A stretch of DNA of 64,000 bases from Pseudomonas lalkuanensis. Its GTDB lineage: Bacteria; Pseudomonadota; Gammaproteobacteria; Pseudomonadales; Pseudomonadaceae. Location of the stretch: positions 5,312,001-5,376,000 of the forward strand of contig NZ_CP043311.1 of NCBI RefSeq assembly GCF_008807375.1, read 5' to 3'. This document shows, piece after piece, positions 18,880 to 28,033 of the stretch. Made by a program: the position numbers and the translations under genes. A model generated the notes under the pieces. That model saw only the letters and a program-made list of their open reading frames with translations, did not search any database and was not told where the DNA came from. The number at the start of each line of letters is the position of its first letter. The stretch's first letter is position 1.

Positions 18880-20235
18880 ATGAACGACCGTTACCTCGCC
18901 TTCGCCAACTCCAATGCCGGCCGGCGCCTGGTTGGCGCCCTCGGCCTGCCGGCGCCGGTGCGCCTGGAGCGCTGGATGGCGGGCCGCGCACGGCCGGTGG
19001 ATGGTGCCCTGTTGATCGGCGGTTCGGGCAGCCTGGCCGAAGCCGCCAGTGCAGTGCTGAACCGGCTCACCGACCAGAACTTCGCGGACACGGAAGGCCG
19101 CTTCGGCCTGCCGCGCTGGACCGCCGAGCACGGCCCGAAACTCAAGGCGCTGGTCTTCGATGCCAGCGGCCTGACCCGCTTCGAGCAGCTGATCGAGCTG
19201 CGCGACTTCTTCCAGCCGGCCCTGAAGGGCCTGGACATGTGCCCGAAAGTGGTGGTCCTGGCCCGCGCCCCGGAGGCCACCAAGGACCTGGTAGCCGCCA
19301 GCGTGCAGCGTTCCCTGGAAGGCTTCACCCGCTCCTTGGGCAAGGAAATCCGCCGTGGCGGCAACGTCCAGCTCATCTACGTGGGCAAGGGTGCCGAAGA
19401 CCAACTGGAAGGTGCGCTGCGCTTCTTCCTCTCGCCCAAGAGCGCCTACGTGTCCGCCCAGGTGCTGCGCCTGACGGCTTGCGCCGAGAAGGTGCAGGAC
19501 TGGACCCGCCCGCTGGCCGGCAAGCGCGCGCTGGTCACCGGCGCCTCCCGGGGCATCGGCGCCGCCATCGCGGAAACCCTGGCCCGTGACGGCGCCGAAG
19601 TGATCCTGCTGGACGTGCCCCAGGCGAAAGACGCCCTCGACGGCCTGGCCGCGCGCCTGGGAGGCCGTGGCGTGGCCATGGACATCACCGCCGAAGACGC
19701 CGCCGAGCGGCTGGTGGGAGCGCTGCCGGAGGGCGTCGACATCCTGGTGCACAACGCCGGCATCACCCGCGACAAGACCCTCGCCAAGATGAGCGACGAC
19801 TTCTGGAGTTCGGTGATCAACGTCAATCTGCGCGCCCCGCAGGTGCTCACCCAGGCCCTGCTGGACGCGGGCAAGCTGCGCGACAACGGCCGCGTGGTGC
19901 TGATCGCGTCCATCAGCGGCATTGCCGGCAACCTCGGCCAGACCAACTATGCGGTGAGCAAGGCGGGCGTCATCGGCCTCGCGCAGAATTGGGCGCCGGT
20001 ACTGGGCAAGCGCGGTATCAGCATCAATGCCGTGGCGCCAGGCTTCATCGAAACCCAGATGACCGCGGCCATTCCCCTCACCATCCGCGAAGCCGGCCGG
20101 CGCATGAACTCCATGAACCAGGGCGGCCTGCCCCAGGACGTGGCCGAAGCGGTGGCCTGGTTCGCCCAACCCGGCTCCGGCGCCCTGACCGGCCAGGTGA
20201 TGCGGGTGTGCGGGCAGAGCCTGCTGGGGGCTTGA
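18880..20235 (+). CDS. High-molecular-weight 3-oxoacyl-ACP/CoA reductase (FabG4-like)
   Basis: A 451-residue protein, about twice the usual FabG length. The C-terminal 240 residues are a classical SDR domain with GASRGIGAAIA, NAGITRDKTLAKM, the catalytic Ser in SISGIAGNLGQTNYAVSKAG and its YxxxK. The N-terminal 200 residues form a separate domain (GALLIGGSGSLAEAA...) of the kind seen in mycobacterial FabG4. It reduces 3-ketoacyl thioesters with NAD(P)H. GCAGGAG lies ahead of the ATG. It is divergent from the thiolase and upstream of a MaoC gene, with which it makes a short fatty-acyl module. Confidence 0.9.
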   Translation: MNDRYLAFANSNAGRRLVGALGLPAPVRLERWMAGRARPVDGALLIGGSGSLAEAASAVLNRLTDQNFADTEGRFGLPRWTAEHGPKLKALVFDASGLTRFEQLIELRDFFQPALKGLDMCPKVVVLARAPEATKDLVAASVQRSLEGFTRSLGKEIRRGGNVQLIYVGKGAEDQLEGALRFFLSPKSAYVSAQVLRLTACAEKVQDWTRPLAGKRALVTGASRGIGAAIAETLARDGAEVILLDVPQAKDALDGLAARLGGRGVAMDITAEDAAERLVGALPEGVDILVHNAGITRDKTLAKMSDDFWSSVINVNLRAPQVLTQALLDAGKLRDNGRVVLIASISGIAGNLGQTNYAVSKAGVIGLAQNWAPVLGKRGISINAVAPGFIETQMTAAIPLTIREAGRRMNSMNQGGLPQDVAEAVAWFAQPGSGALTGQVMRVCGQSLLGA

Positions 20236-20271
20236 GTTTCAGGCCCGGCACAATAGACGGCCCCGTTCGTT

Positions 20272-20360
20272 TGTGGGGGCGAATTCATTCGCTAAGGGCA
20301 ACGCAGTTGCCCCCAGGGGCAGCCCTTCGGGCTGCTTCGCGATTGAAATCGCCCCTACAG
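20272..20360. repeat. REP-like element with internal hairpins
   Basis: Arms TGTGGGGGCGAATTCATTCGC and GCGATTGAAATCGCCCCTACA (each about 20 bases) enclose smaller hairpins such as GGGCAGCCCTTCGGGCTGC. It separates the convergent FabG and AraC genes and belongs to the family at 1222 and 14781. Confidence 0.7.
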
Positions 20361-20373
20361 AAAGACGCGGGCT

Positions 20374-21375
20374 TCAGCCCTCACCCTTTCCCTTCCTGCG
20401 GAACTCCACCGGCGTGTCCCCCACCCAGCGCTTGAACGCCCGGTAGAAGGTACTCGGCTCGGAAAATCCGGTGCGCTCGACGATCACCTCGATGCGCTCG
20501 TCGGTCTTCAGCAGCAGCTCCTTGGCCAGCCGGCAGCGGTAGTCGGTCACCAGGTCGTTGAAGCGCACGCCGGCCATGGCCAGGCGTTCGCGCAGGCGGC
20601 GGGCCGGCATGTTCAGGCGCGCGGCCACCTGCTCCAGGGTCGCGCCGCCATTGACCAGCAGTTCGCCGATCAGCTCGCGTACCTGGCGCACAAGGTCCAG
20701 GCGCTCCACCTCGGCCAACTGTCGACGTGCCAGGGATTCGTGCATGCGCAGCAGGTCCGGCGCGGCGTGGCGCGAAGGCCGGTCCAGGACTTCGGCATCG
20801 AAGATCAGCGCATAACGGTCAGCCCCCAGCCTCGCCGGGCAGCCGTAGACCGACTGGTAGCGCTCGGCGGGGGCGCCTTCGGCATGCATCAGCTGCACTT
20901 CATGGGGTTTGAACTGGCCCTCGGTCAGGGCGTGGAACAGACGGATCACCGCACCGGCAAGCATTTCCGGGAAGTGCCGGTTGCTGCCCGCGTGTTGGCC
21001 GAGGGACAGCACGGCGCGGTCGCCCTCCACTTCCAGATGGGCGCTCAGGGTGTCCGAGAGCAGGCGCACATAGCGCAGGGCGTGGCGCAGCCCCTCGCCG
21101 AAGGTGCCGCTGGAGAGGAACAGGTATTCCAGCAGCAGTCCGTGGAACGCCGGCAGGTGGCCCGCCAGATAGAGGCCGACATGCTCCTCACCACACTCGT
21201 CGGCGGCGGCCTTCCAGAACTGGGTTTGCGCTGTATGGGGAAAGCGACCTGCGGGCAGCCCGCCAGGCGGCAGGCCCACGCGCACCAGAACCTTGTCCGG
21301 GTCGGTGCCGCTGGCACGCAGGGCGTCGATCACCGGGCGCATCAGCGCTACATCGTCGGTCAGATCACGCATCAT
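20374..21375 (-). CDS. AraC-family regulator with arabinose-binding-type N-domain
   Basis: A 333-residue regulator. The N-terminal 200 residues resemble the Arabinose_bd (OruR/PchR-neighbour type) domain (FWKAAADECGEEHVGLYLAGHL). The C-terminus has two helix-turn-helix motifs ending ERTGFSEPSTFYRAFKRWVGDTPVEFRR. It starts MMRDLTDDVALMRPVIDAL; a longer ORF upstream to 21621 is not supported. It is divergent from the MaoC gene and downstream of FabG, and so is the likely controller of this acyl module. Confidence 0.86.
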   Translation of the reverse strand: MMRDLTDDVALMRPVIDALRASGTDPDKVLVRVGLPPGGLPAGRFPHTAQTQFWKAAADECGEEHVGLYLAGHLPAFHGLLLEYLFLSSGTFGEGLRHALRYVRLLSDTLSAHLEVEGDRAVLSLGQHAGSNRHFPEMLAGAVIRLFHALTEGQFKPHEVQLMHAEGAPAERYQSVYGCPARLGADRYALIFDAEVLDRPSRHAAPDLLRMHESLARRQLAEVERLDLVRQVRELIGELLVNGGATLEQVAARLNMPARRLRERLAMAGVRFNDLVTDYRCRLAKELLLKTDERIEVIVERTGFSEPSTFYRAFKRWVGDTPVEFRRKGKGEG

Positions 21376-21541
21376 TTTCGGAGAGTTCTTATTGTCTGCG
21401 AGTCGCGGCAATCTTATGCGGCTTCTTCCCCGCCGCTCAAGGCCGCGATTGACTGCCCTGCCGCCGCCCCGGGAGGGCCGGCCAATGTGCCGCGAACGGC
21501 GCTGGCTATGCTGAGTGCCATTCGCCTCAAGGAGATCCCCC

Positions 21542-22396
21542 ATGGCCACCGACTGGCTCGAGCTGTCCACACCGCCCGCCCTCCCCGGCTTGTTCGCCCG
21601 CGCCGCCGTACGCCGTGGCACAGGCGGCCAGGCCCTGCCCGAGCTGGGCGTGCGCTGCCAGGTGAGCGTCGACGCCGGACACCTGGCGCGCTACCGCACC
21701 ATCTGCGGCTTCAGCGACAAGGGCCTGCTGCCGGCGACCTACCCGCACATCCTCGCCTTCCCGCTGCAGATGCGCCTGCTCACCGACCCGCGCTTCCCCT
21801 TCCCGCTGCTGGGCCTGGTGCACCTGGAAAACCGTATCCGCGTATTGCGGGCACTGGGCGGCCTCGGGCCGTTCACCGTCAGCGTGGAGACGGCCGACCT
21901 GCAGCCCCACGAAAAGGGCGTCACCTTCAGCCTGATCACCCGCCTGGAAGACCAGCTCGGCCTGGTCTGGGAAGGCGACAGCCGCATCCTCTACCGAGGC
22001 CTGCGCCTGTCCGGTGAGCCCGAGCCGCGCGCAGCGGTGGACAGCCTGCCCCTGGATCACCTGGACCAGTGGTACGCCGACGCCGATATCGGCCGGCGCT
22101 ATGCGCGGGTGGCCGGCGACTACAACCCCATCCACCTCACGGCGGTCAGCGCCCGCTTGTTCGGCTTCCCCCGCGCTATCGCCCACGGCCTGTGGAACAA
22201 GGCGCGCAGCCTGGCGGCAGTGGAAATCCATCTGCCCGCCGCCGGCTACGAAGTGGAGGTGCGTTTCCAGAAACCCGTGCTGCTGCCCGCCGAGGTCACC
22301 CTGCTGGCCAGCGCGCCGGGGCCCGCCGGCCAGTTCGCCCTGCGCGGCAAGGACGACACGCCGCACATGAGCGGAAGCTGGCGCCCGCTCGGCTGA
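21542..22396 (+). CDS. MaoC-like hot-dog dehydratase
   Basis: A 284-residue enoyl-thioester hydratase-type protein. The catalytic motif of R-specific hydratases lies at about residue 200 (YARVAGDYNPIHLTAVSARLFGFPRAIAHGLW, with the Asp and His). The N-terminal half forms a degenerate second hot-dog fold, as in the double-fold MaoC enzymes. AAGGAG precedes the ATG. With the thiolase and FabG-type reductase it would complete ketoreduction and hydration steps of an acyl pathway. The natural acyl chain is unknown. Confidence 0.85.
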   Translation: MATDWLELSTPPALPGLFARAAVRRGTGGQALPELGVRCQVSVDAGHLARYRTICGFSDKGLLPATYPHILAFPLQMRLLTDPRFPFPLLGLVHLENRIRVLRALGGLGPFTVSVETADLQPHEKGVTFSLITRLEDQLGLVWEGDSRILYRGLRLSGEPEPRAAVDSLPLDHLDQWYADADIGRRYARVAGDYNPIHLTAVSARLFGFPRAIAHGLWNKARSLAAVEIHLPAAGYEVEVRFQKPVLLPAEVTLLASAPGPAGQFALRGKDDTPHMSGSWRPLG

Positions 22397-22449
22397 CCCT
22401 TGCATGGCGGTGCAAGCGGCGGGACCATTGGCGGCTCAAGGAGAGCCCC

Positions 22450-22752
22450 ATGAACCTCGATGAAATCACCGCCCGCCTGCACGCCATCCGCGATCACAAC
22501 GACTGGCGGCAATTCCACAGCCCGAAGAACCTGGCCATGGCCGCCAGCGTGGAAATGGCCGAGCTGGTGGAAATATTCCAATGGCTGACCGAAGACCAGT
22601 CGCGCCAGCTGCCCCCGGAACAACTCGCCCACGCCGGCCAGGAAGTGGGCGACATCGTCCTCTACCTCCTGCTGCTCTGTGCCGAACTCGGCCTGGACAT
22701 GGACGCCGTGGTGCGCGCCAAGCTCGCCGACAGCGAAAGGCGCTTCACATGA
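22450..22752 (+). CDS. MazG-like nucleotide pyrophosphohydrolase
   Basis: A 100-residue all-alpha NTP pyrophosphatase of the MazG/dCTPase class, which removes non-canonical or excess dNTPs. Metal-binding acidic residues are seen in SVEMAELVEIFQW and in GQEVGDIVLYLLLLC. The length matches single-domain dCTP pyrophosphatases. GGAG lies 9 bases before the ATG. Its stop overlaps the next start (ATGA), so it is translationally coupled to the methyltransferase gene. Confidence 0.85.
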   Translation: MNLDEITARLHAIRDHNDWRQFHSPKNLAMAASVEMAELVEIFQWLTEDQSRQLPPEQLAHAGQEVGDIVLYLLLLCAELGLDMDAVVRAKLADSERRFT

Positions 22753-23498
22753 GCGACCGTCATTTCGATGAACTGGCGACGCGATTCGCCGAGAAGATCT
22801 ACGGCGGCGCCAAAGGCGCCATCCGCCTCGCCGTGCTCCAGGCCGACCTGTCGGAAGTCCTCCCCGACCGGCCGCTGCGTGTGCTGGACGTTGGCGCTGG
22901 CCTCGGTCACATGGCCCTCTGGCTGGCGGAACGCGGCCACCAGGTGACCCTCGCCGAACCCGCCGAACCCATGCTCGAAGGCGCCCGCCAGCGCTTCGCC
23001 GAGGCTGGCCACGCCGCCACCTTCATCCAGGCGCCCTGGCAGGAACTGCTCGGCCAGCTCACCGAACCCTACGACCTGGTGCTGTGCCACGCCGTGCTGG
23101 AATGGCTGGCCGACCCGCACGCCATCCTGCCGGTGCTGCACCAGCTCACCGCCAAGGACGGGGTGCTGTCGCTGGCCTTCTACAACAAGGACGCGCTGAT
23201 CTACCGCAATCTGCTCAAGGGCCATTTCCGCAAGCTGCGCAAACACAAGTTCGCAGGCGAAGGACAGAGCCTGACCCCGCAGCAACCGCTGGACCCGCGC
23301 GACCTGGCGAAACAACTCGACGGCCACTGGCAGGTCGAAAGACAGAGCGGCGTGCGGGTATTCCACGACTACATGCCCCAGGAGTTCCAGGCCAAGGCCG
23401 AACTGGTGGACCTGCTGGAAATGGAACTCGCCTACCGCCGCCATCCCAGCTATCAGGGATTGGGCCGGTACCTGCACTGGATCTGCCGCCCGCTTTGA
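22749..23498 (+). CDS. cmoM: tRNA 5-carboxymethoxyuridine methyltransferase CmoM
   Basis: A 249-residue SAM-dependent methyltransferase acting on the cmo5U modification in the wobble position of tRNA. The Rossmann glycine motif is [16 protein letters not shown], and [11 protein letters not shown] gives the acidic SAM contact. The N-terminus ([29 protein letters not shown]) is typical of CmoM (formerly SmtA). The start overlaps the preceding stop by 4 bp. Confidence in the methyltransferase is very high, in the specific name moderate to high. Confidence 0.88.
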   Translation: MSDRHFDELATRFAEKIYGGAKGAIRLAVLQADLSEVLPDRPLRVLDVGAGLGHMALWLAERGHQVTLAEPAEPMLEGARQRFAEAGHAATFIQAPWQELLGQLTEPYDLVLCHAVLEWLADPHAILPVLHQLTAKDGVLSLAFYNKDALIYRNLLKGHFRKLRKHKFAGEGQSLTPQQPLDPRDLAKQLDGHWQVERQSGVRVFHDYMPQEFQAKAELVDLLEMELAYRRHPSYQGLGRYLHWICRPL

Positions 23499-23509
23499 AC
23501 GGAGGCCCC

Positions 23510-24109
23510 ATGAAACGTCCTGCACTGCTCGCCGTCGCCCTGCTGCTCGGCGCCTGCCAGAGCCCCAATCCGTACAAGGCCGAGTCCCGTCCGCTGCCGC
23601 CCGCCCCGCCGGGCGCGGCCACCACCTTCGACCGCAGCGCCTACCCCGCGCCGCCGCGTGACTTTGGCCGCTATCGCAGCTGGACCTGGCTGGACGGCCA
23701 ACTGCCCGCCGGCAACAACTGGACGACGCCCGAGCAGATGGCCGATATGGTCAACGCCGGCCTCGACCAGCACGGCCTGCGCCAGGCCCGCGACCCCGGC
23801 CAGGCCGACCTCAAGGTCACCGCCAGCCTGCAATACGAGCGGCGCTTGCGGCAATACGACGACTACGCCGGCGCCTACTATGGCAGCGGCCCCTGGCACG
23901 ACCAGTACGGCGCCTGGGCCAGCGTGCCGGTGGTGCGCACCTACGAAGAACAGGTGGCGGTGGTCTACCTGCAGTTCTTCGATGCCCGCGACAACCAGCC
24001 GGTGTGGAGCGGCAGCGGCGAGGCATACGCCAACGGCGGCCGCAGCGAGAGCGTCAGCGCGTTGCGGCAGGCCGTGAAGGATGCGCTCGAGGACTACCCG
24101 CCGCACTGA
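23510..24109 (+). CDS. DUF4136 family lipoprotein
   Basis: A 199-residue outer-membrane or periplasmic lipoprotein. It has a short signal with lipobox LLGAC (Cys16 is the lipidated residue) and the DUF4136 hallmark of an FGRYRSWTW motif, followed by [13 protein letters not shown] and a Tyr/Gly-rich segment. It ends EDYPPH like its neighbour at 24246, which points to gene duplication. CGGAGG precedes the ATG, and it follows cmoM by 11 bp. Function of the family is unknown. Confidence 0.82.
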   Translation: MKRPALLAVALLLGACQSPNPYKAESRPLPPAPPGAATTFDRSAYPAPPRDFGRYRSWTWLDGQLPAGNNWTTPEQMADMVNAGLDQHGLRQARDPGQADLKVTASLQYERRLRQYDDYAGAYYGSGPWHDQYGAWASVPVVRTYEEQVAVVYLQFFDARDNQPVWSGSGEAYANGGRSESVSALRQAVKDALEDYPPH

Positions 24110-24245
24110 GCTTCATGGAGTGCCTTCTTTCCGGGGCCGGGGGCCATGCAGAAGGCGATCCACCGCTCCACCGGGCCCGCAAATTCCCCTTGCCGACCGC
24201 CCTGCCTTGCGTTTCGATAATGATTCCGGCAGAGGAGATTCCGCC

Positions 24246-24803
24246 ATGTTCCGCCGCACCTTACTCCTATCCACCACCCTGCTCCTGACGGCCTGCCAGA
24301 ACTACAACGTGAACCGCGATTACGACAGTACCCGCGACTTCGGCGCCTATCGCAGCTGGAGCTGGAAGGAGCCTGCCCTGCAGTACAGCCCCGATGATCC
24401 GCGCATCAAGAGCGACCTCACCGAACAACGCATCCTTGATGCCGTCAGCCAGCAACTCGACCAGCGCGGCCTGCGTCCGGCCGCCAATGGCAAGGCCGAC
24501 CTCAACGTCCAGTCCTGGCTGATAGTCGACGAGCGCCAGCAGCAGACCAGCTACAACTACGGTGGCGCCTGGGGCGGCTATTGGGGAGGTTACTGGGGCG
24601 GCCCGGCCTATACCGAAACCCGCACCTACAACTATAAGGTCGCCACCATCCAGGTAGACCTGTACGACAGCAAGGACGGCAAACTGGTCTGGCGCGGCAG
24701 CGCCGAACAGATCATGAAGAGCGCGCCACCGAGCCCGGCCGAGCGCGAGGCCGCCATCCGCGAGACGGTCGCCAAGGTGATCGAACAATATCCGCCGCAT
24801 TGA
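24246..24803 (+). CDS. DUF4136 family lipoprotein, paralogue
   Basis: A 185-residue lipoprotein with signal MFRRTLLLSTTLLLTAC (lipobox LLTAC) and the DUF4136 motif FGAYRSWSW. A glycine/tyrosine-rich stretch (WGGYWGGYWGGPAY) is inserted at about residues 105-120. The C-terminus EQYPPH matches the preceding paralogue. AGAGGAG lies before the ATG. A 130-bp gap separates it from the first copy and holds no recognised feature. Function unknown. Confidence 0.82.
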   Translation: MFRRTLLLSTTLLLTACQNYNVNRDYDSTRDFGAYRSWSWKEPALQYSPDDPRIKSDLTEQRILDAVSQQLDQRGLRPAANGKADLNVQSWLIVDERQQQTSYNYGGAWGGYWGGYWGGPAYTETRTYNYKVATIQVDLYDSKDGKLVWRGSAEQIMKSAPPSPAEREAAIRETVAKVIEQYPPH

Positions 24804-24810
24804 GGACCGC

Positions 24811-25308
24811 ATGTCCACAGCCAATCCCCATCTGCAATACCGCACCGCCAACGCCGAAGACCTGCACGAAGTCGTCCGTTTCCCCCAGGATGCGGACGAA
24901 CTCTTCTTCGCCTACCCCAAGGCCAGTTGGCCCCTGACCGTCGGCCAACTGGCCGCCGCCATGGCCGAGCGCCGGGGCAGCACTGTCGCCCTGCTGGACG
25001 GCAAGGTCGCCGGTTTCGCCAACTTCTACCAATGGCAGCACGGTGAGTTCTGCGCCCTCGGCAACATGATGGTGGCCCTCTGGGCCCGTGGGCACGGCGT
25101 GGCCCAGTTCCTGATCGAAGCCATGGAGCGCCAGGCCCGCGAGCAGTACAAGGCCAAGCTGATGAAGGTTTCCTGCTTCAATGCCAACGCCGGCGGGCTG
25201 CTGCTCTACACACGCCTCGGTTACCAGCCGCGCGCCATCGTCGAGCGCCTTTCCCCGGAAGGCCGTCGCATCGCCCTGGTACAGATGGACAAGCCCCTCA
25301 CGGACTGA
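24811..25308 (+). CDS. GNAT-family N-acetyltransferase
   Basis: A 165-residue acetyltransferase. The acetyl-CoA pocket includes GNMMVALWARGHGVAQFLIEAM, where ARGHGVA corresponds to the Q/RxxGxG/A loop. The C-terminus has the usual NAGGLLLYTRLGYQP motif. It starts 7 bp after the DUF4136 gene and is followed 5 bp later by a second GNAT, so the three form an operon-like run. Substrate is not predictable. Confidence 0.85.
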   Translation: MSTANPHLQYRTANAEDLHEVVRFPQDADELFFAYPKASWPLTVGQLAAAMAERRGSTVALLDGKVAGFANFYQWQHGEFCALGNMMVALWARGHGVAQFLIEAMERQAREQYKAKLMKVSCFNANAGGLLLYTRLGYQPRAIVERLSPEGRRIALVQMDKPLTD

Positions 25309-25313
25309 GCCCC

Positions 25314-25817
25314 ATGACCATCCGCCTCGCCACGGCGGCCGACCTGCCGCTGCTGGCCGCCATCGAGCAGAACGCCGCCGCCCTGTTCAGCCCGGACGAC
25401 CTGCCGCCTGAGCATCGCAGCGACACCCTGCCCCTGGAACGCCTCCAGCAGGTTCGGGCCAGCGGCCTGCTCTGGGTTGCCCTGGCTCCGAGCGGCGCCG
25501 TGGCGGGTTTTCTAGTGGCAGAGGCCGCCGGGGATGTGCTTCATGTCTGTGAAGTGAGCGTCACGCCCGAGCAGGGCGGCAAGGGTCTGGGCCGCGGGCT
25601 GCTGGCTACCGCGATCGACCACGGGCGTGATGCCGGGTACGCGGCCTTGACCCTCACCACCTTCGCCCATGTTCCCTGGAATCTCCCCTTCTACGAACGC
25701 CTGGGCTTTCGCGCACTCGCGCCGGCGGAATGCGGCGAGCACCTGCAACGCATCCTGGAAGCCGAATCCCTGTCCGGCCTGCGCAATCGCGTGGCCATGC
25801 GCCTCGACCTGCCCTGA
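25314..25817 (+). CDS. GNAT-family N-acetyltransferase
   Basis: A 167-residue acetyltransferase with the motif A region CEVSVTPEQGGKGLGRGLLATAIDHGRDAG, a good RxxGxG/A acetyl-CoA site. It ends with VPWNLPFYERLGFRAL. The short gap to the previous GNAT (5 bp) implies co-expression, but the two sequences are not close paralogues. Substrate unknown. Confidence 0.86.
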   Translation: MTIRLATAADLPLLAAIEQNAAALFSPDDLPPEHRSDTLPLERLQQVRASGLLWVALAPSGAVAGFLVAEAAGDVLHVCEVSVTPEQGGKGLGRGLLATAIDHGRDAGYAALTLTTFAHVPWNLPFYERLGFRALAPAECGEHLQRILEAESLSGLRNRVAMRLDLP

Positions 25818-25980
25818 ACCGGTCGGCGCTTCCCGGCGTCTTGGCCCGCTTCCTCACTAAACTTATCCACAAGGCACCGGCCCGCGCCGATGTCGGGTGG
25901 GGAGCGGGAGGCTCCTCCTTGCGTGCCGGCACCGCTGGCTTACCGGGAGCGACAAGCCAGTGCCTGGCAGGAGGTGTCCC

Positions 25981-26448
25981 ATGACCATGATCACCCAGCT
26001 GCAGAGCTGCCTTTCGCAGCACAAGACCCGCTTCGACCTGCTCAGCCACAGAACCGCCATGACCACCCGCGAAGCCGCCCGCCGCGCCGGCATTCCGCCC
26101 CAGCAGATGGCCAAGCCGGTGATCCTCGACGACTTCCAGGGCCACTGGATGATGGCCGTGGTCCCGGCCTCGCGCCACGTCGACCTGGAGAAGGTGCACA
26201 AGCTCACCCACCGCCACTGGCGCCTGGTGCGCGAACGTGACTTCGGCAAACGCTTCGCCGATTGCGACATCGGCGCCATCCCCGCCGTCGGCAACCTCTT
26301 CGGCCTCGAAACCTTGATCGACCAGTCGCTCACCGAGCAGTCGGACATCTACTTCGAATCCGGTCGCCACGACGAACTGGTGCACATGAGCGGCAAGCAA
26401 TACATGGCCCTGATGCCCGAGGCGAAACGCGGGAAGCTTTGCGAATAG
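25981..26448 (+). CDS. Aminoacyl-tRNA deacylase, YbaK/EbsC domain
   Basis: A 155-residue YbaK-like trans-editing protein that hydrolyses mischarged tRNA. It contains the substrate Lys in MAKPVILDDFQG and the glycine-rich C-terminal region IGAIPAVGNLFGLETLID, both conserved in the ProX/YbaK fold. The ATG at 25981 follows AGGAGG. About 160 bp of apparent non-coding sequence separate it from the GNAT gene. Which amino acid is edited cannot be told. Confidence 0.82.
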   Translation: MTMITQLQSCLSQHKTRFDLLSHRTAMTTREAARRAGIPPQQMAKPVILDDFQGHWMMAVVPASRHVDLEKVHKLTHRHWRLVRERDFGKRFADCDIGAIPAVGNLFGLETLIDQSLTEQSDIYFESGRHDELVHMSGKQYMALMPEAKRGKLCE

Positions 26449-26463
26449 CGGTTGCGGTCGCTC

Positions 26464-26502
26464 GTGGGAGCGAATTTATTCGCGAATGAATTCGCTCCCA
26501 CA
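26464..26502. repeat. REP-like palindrome
   Basis: GTGGGAGCGAATTTATTCGC followed by GAATGAATTCGCTCCCAC, one mismatch in the arms. It follows the YbaK stop by 15 bp. The rest of 26503-26716 holds no gene that I can support. Confidence 0.7.
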
Positions 26503-26716
26503 CTGGAGATTGCGTTGCCTTCAAGTTGGAGGACACCACGCGCCATACCGACTGCAGGTCTGTGGAAAAAAGCTCGCGCGGGCTCCCACGTAGCAAGCCG
26601 CCGAATCCACCTCCCGGCCACTCCGCAGGGTGGGCCGGGCAGCGTTCCGCTTCAGCCCACCACCGGGACTCCACGGCTCCTTGACAGGAACCGTGTTCCC
26701 AAGACATGGCGCGGCC

Positions 26717-27160
26717 CTAGTGGATATCCCCACAGAAGATGTCGTAGCCGCCGTCGGCCGGGGTCGTCCGGAGCACGAGCGAATGGTCACTCGCGCGAAG
26801 CGCCGGGAGAGACACCGGCGCAGACTTCGACATCCACCACACACCGCCCCGGTAGCGTCGGTCGGTAATCAGCGTCCTGTTCAGCCCATAAGCGGGTGAA
26901 GCGCCCTGATTCGCGCAGGTTCCCGGATAGATATAGGTGTAAAGGCGGACAGGCCGGGTGGTGTAGGAAGGTACGCCGCCGATGACCAGGGAAATGCTCG
27001 TACTGTCGCCCCGTGGCACCAGCATCGCCTGGGCGATCTTCCCGGCGTTTCGCTGGGTGGCGTTCATCTTGACCTGGAGCATCTCTTTCCTGGCGTCGTT
27101 TGCGCATCCGCAAAGAAAGACCGCCATCAGAACCAGAGCCAGACATTTTGGTGCGTTCAT
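26717..27160 (-). CDS. Hypothetical lipoprotein
   Basis: A 147-residue protein with a lipoprotein signal (MNAPKCLALVLMAVFLCGCAND; lipobox LCGC). The mature part contains a possible beta-rich region with KMNATQRNAGKIAQAMLVPRG and ends with DGGYDIFCGDIH. No family recognised. It is oriented opposite to the genes on its left and lies in a small gene-poor stretch before the island. Confidence 0.65.
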   Translation of the reverse strand: MNAPKCLALVLMAVFLCGCANDARKEMLQVKMNATQRNAGKIAQAMLVPRGDSTSISLVIGGVPSYTTRPVRLYTYIYPGTCANQGASPAYGLNRTLITDRRYRGGVWWMSKSAPVSLPALRASDHSLVLRTTPADGGYDIFCGDIH

Positions 27161-27320
27161 CGCTGGCCTCCCGCGGTGAGAAGCGCCATTGCAATGGTCA
27201 ACTACTCAATATACGCGCGGGATTGGCGACGGCAGCAACTCTCTACCCAACGGTCGGGAGAGCAATGGGGAAGGGGGGAGCGGGTCGAAGCTCAGCTTCT
27301 CCCCCGCTACCGATACGAAC

Positions 27321-27605
27321 TCAGGGCTTGTACTGGCTCTGCGCAACGCACCACTTGCTGGCCGGGTCTTTCGACTGGGTACACGAGTTGCGGAACACCA
27401 CCTGGGCGTGCTTCTGGCAATTACGGAACTGCGTCGAGCCTTTCTCGTTCTTGCTGCACACGGTATCCAGCGCGATGGCGCCGTTACGCTCCTGCCAGTT
27501 CAGGTAGTAGTTGTCACTGTTCGGCTTCTTGGCGGCCGGGGCGGCGGCAAACGAAACGCTTGCCATGAGCACCAGCGCACTACCCAGTGCGAATCGAATG
27601 GTCAT
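27321..27605 (-). CDS. Small exported protein, Cys-containing, unknown
   Basis: A 94-residue protein with a Sec signal (MTIRFALGSALVLMASVSFAAAP). The mature chain has four Cys residues (TVCSKNEKG, RNCQKHA, RNSCTQSK, KWCVAQ), which suggests two disulfides in the periplasm. No family recognised. TAGGAG is visible upstream of the ATG. It is the last chromosomal gene before the left island border at 27860. Confidence 0.65.
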   Translation of the reverse strand: MTIRFALGSALVLMASVSFAAAPAAKKPNSDNYYLNWQERNGAIALDTVCSKNEKGSTQFRNCQKHAQVVFRNSCTQSKDPASKWCVAQSQYKP

Positions 27606-27859
27606 ATCAACTCCTAATGGTCGCTGTGCGTAAGTGCACCTTCTTGGAGGTGCTCTTCTTTTGCAGTGATGCTCTTGCTGTGCCTCCCGGAGAGCGGATC
27701 AACTCCCGAGTGAACTGCTGCGAATAGTGCTGAGCGCCCATGACCGCCGCAAGGGCCCGGCATTCACTTGGGATGACCGTCCGTCGGCGGGAGCCAAGTG
27801 TGCCCTTCGGCCGTCCTGGCGGGTGGGGGACGGCCTGCTCTCTGAAGAGTGAACGGGAA

Positions 27860-27887
27860 TTGGCGGAAGGCAGTGAGAGTCGAACTC
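27860..27887. repeat. attL: 28-bp copy of the selC 3' end
   Basis: Starts TTGGCGGAAGGCAGTGAGAG and ends TCGAACTC. It is identical to 35834-35861, which covers the acceptor 3' strand, CCA and part of the T-arm of tRNA-Sec. Beyond the repeat the sequence diverges at once (TAAAAATAGG), so this is a target-site duplicate and not a second tRNA. The remaining 27606-28033 sequence holds no gene that I can support. Confidence 0.92.
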
Positions 27888-27980
27888 TAAAAATAGGTGG
27901 CTCGTTGCGTGGCAATGCCTGGCATTGCTGGAATTTCAGGCGGGATGATGTGGCGATTCGAGCCTTTCCCTGTCGATGAT

Positions 27981-27999
27981 TTCGACACTTTTTCGACAC
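27981..27999. repeat. Left pair of integrase arm-type sites
   Basis: Two TTCGACAC copies begin 11 bp apart (27981 and 27992). The 19-bp block is 18/19 identical to 35750-35768 at the other border, in the same orientation. In the circular form both pairs would flank the attachment core at about 66 and 94 bp, as arm sites of tyrosine integrases do. Confidence 0.65.
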
Positions 28000-28033
28000 A
28001 ATATCAGTGGCAGCAGTAGCCCCAAAACGAAAG

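Noticed and set aside
27860..27887. A second tRNA-Sec gene or degraded tRNA
   Set aside because: Only the 28-bp 3' end is present, with abrupt divergence after it. It is the left attachment site.
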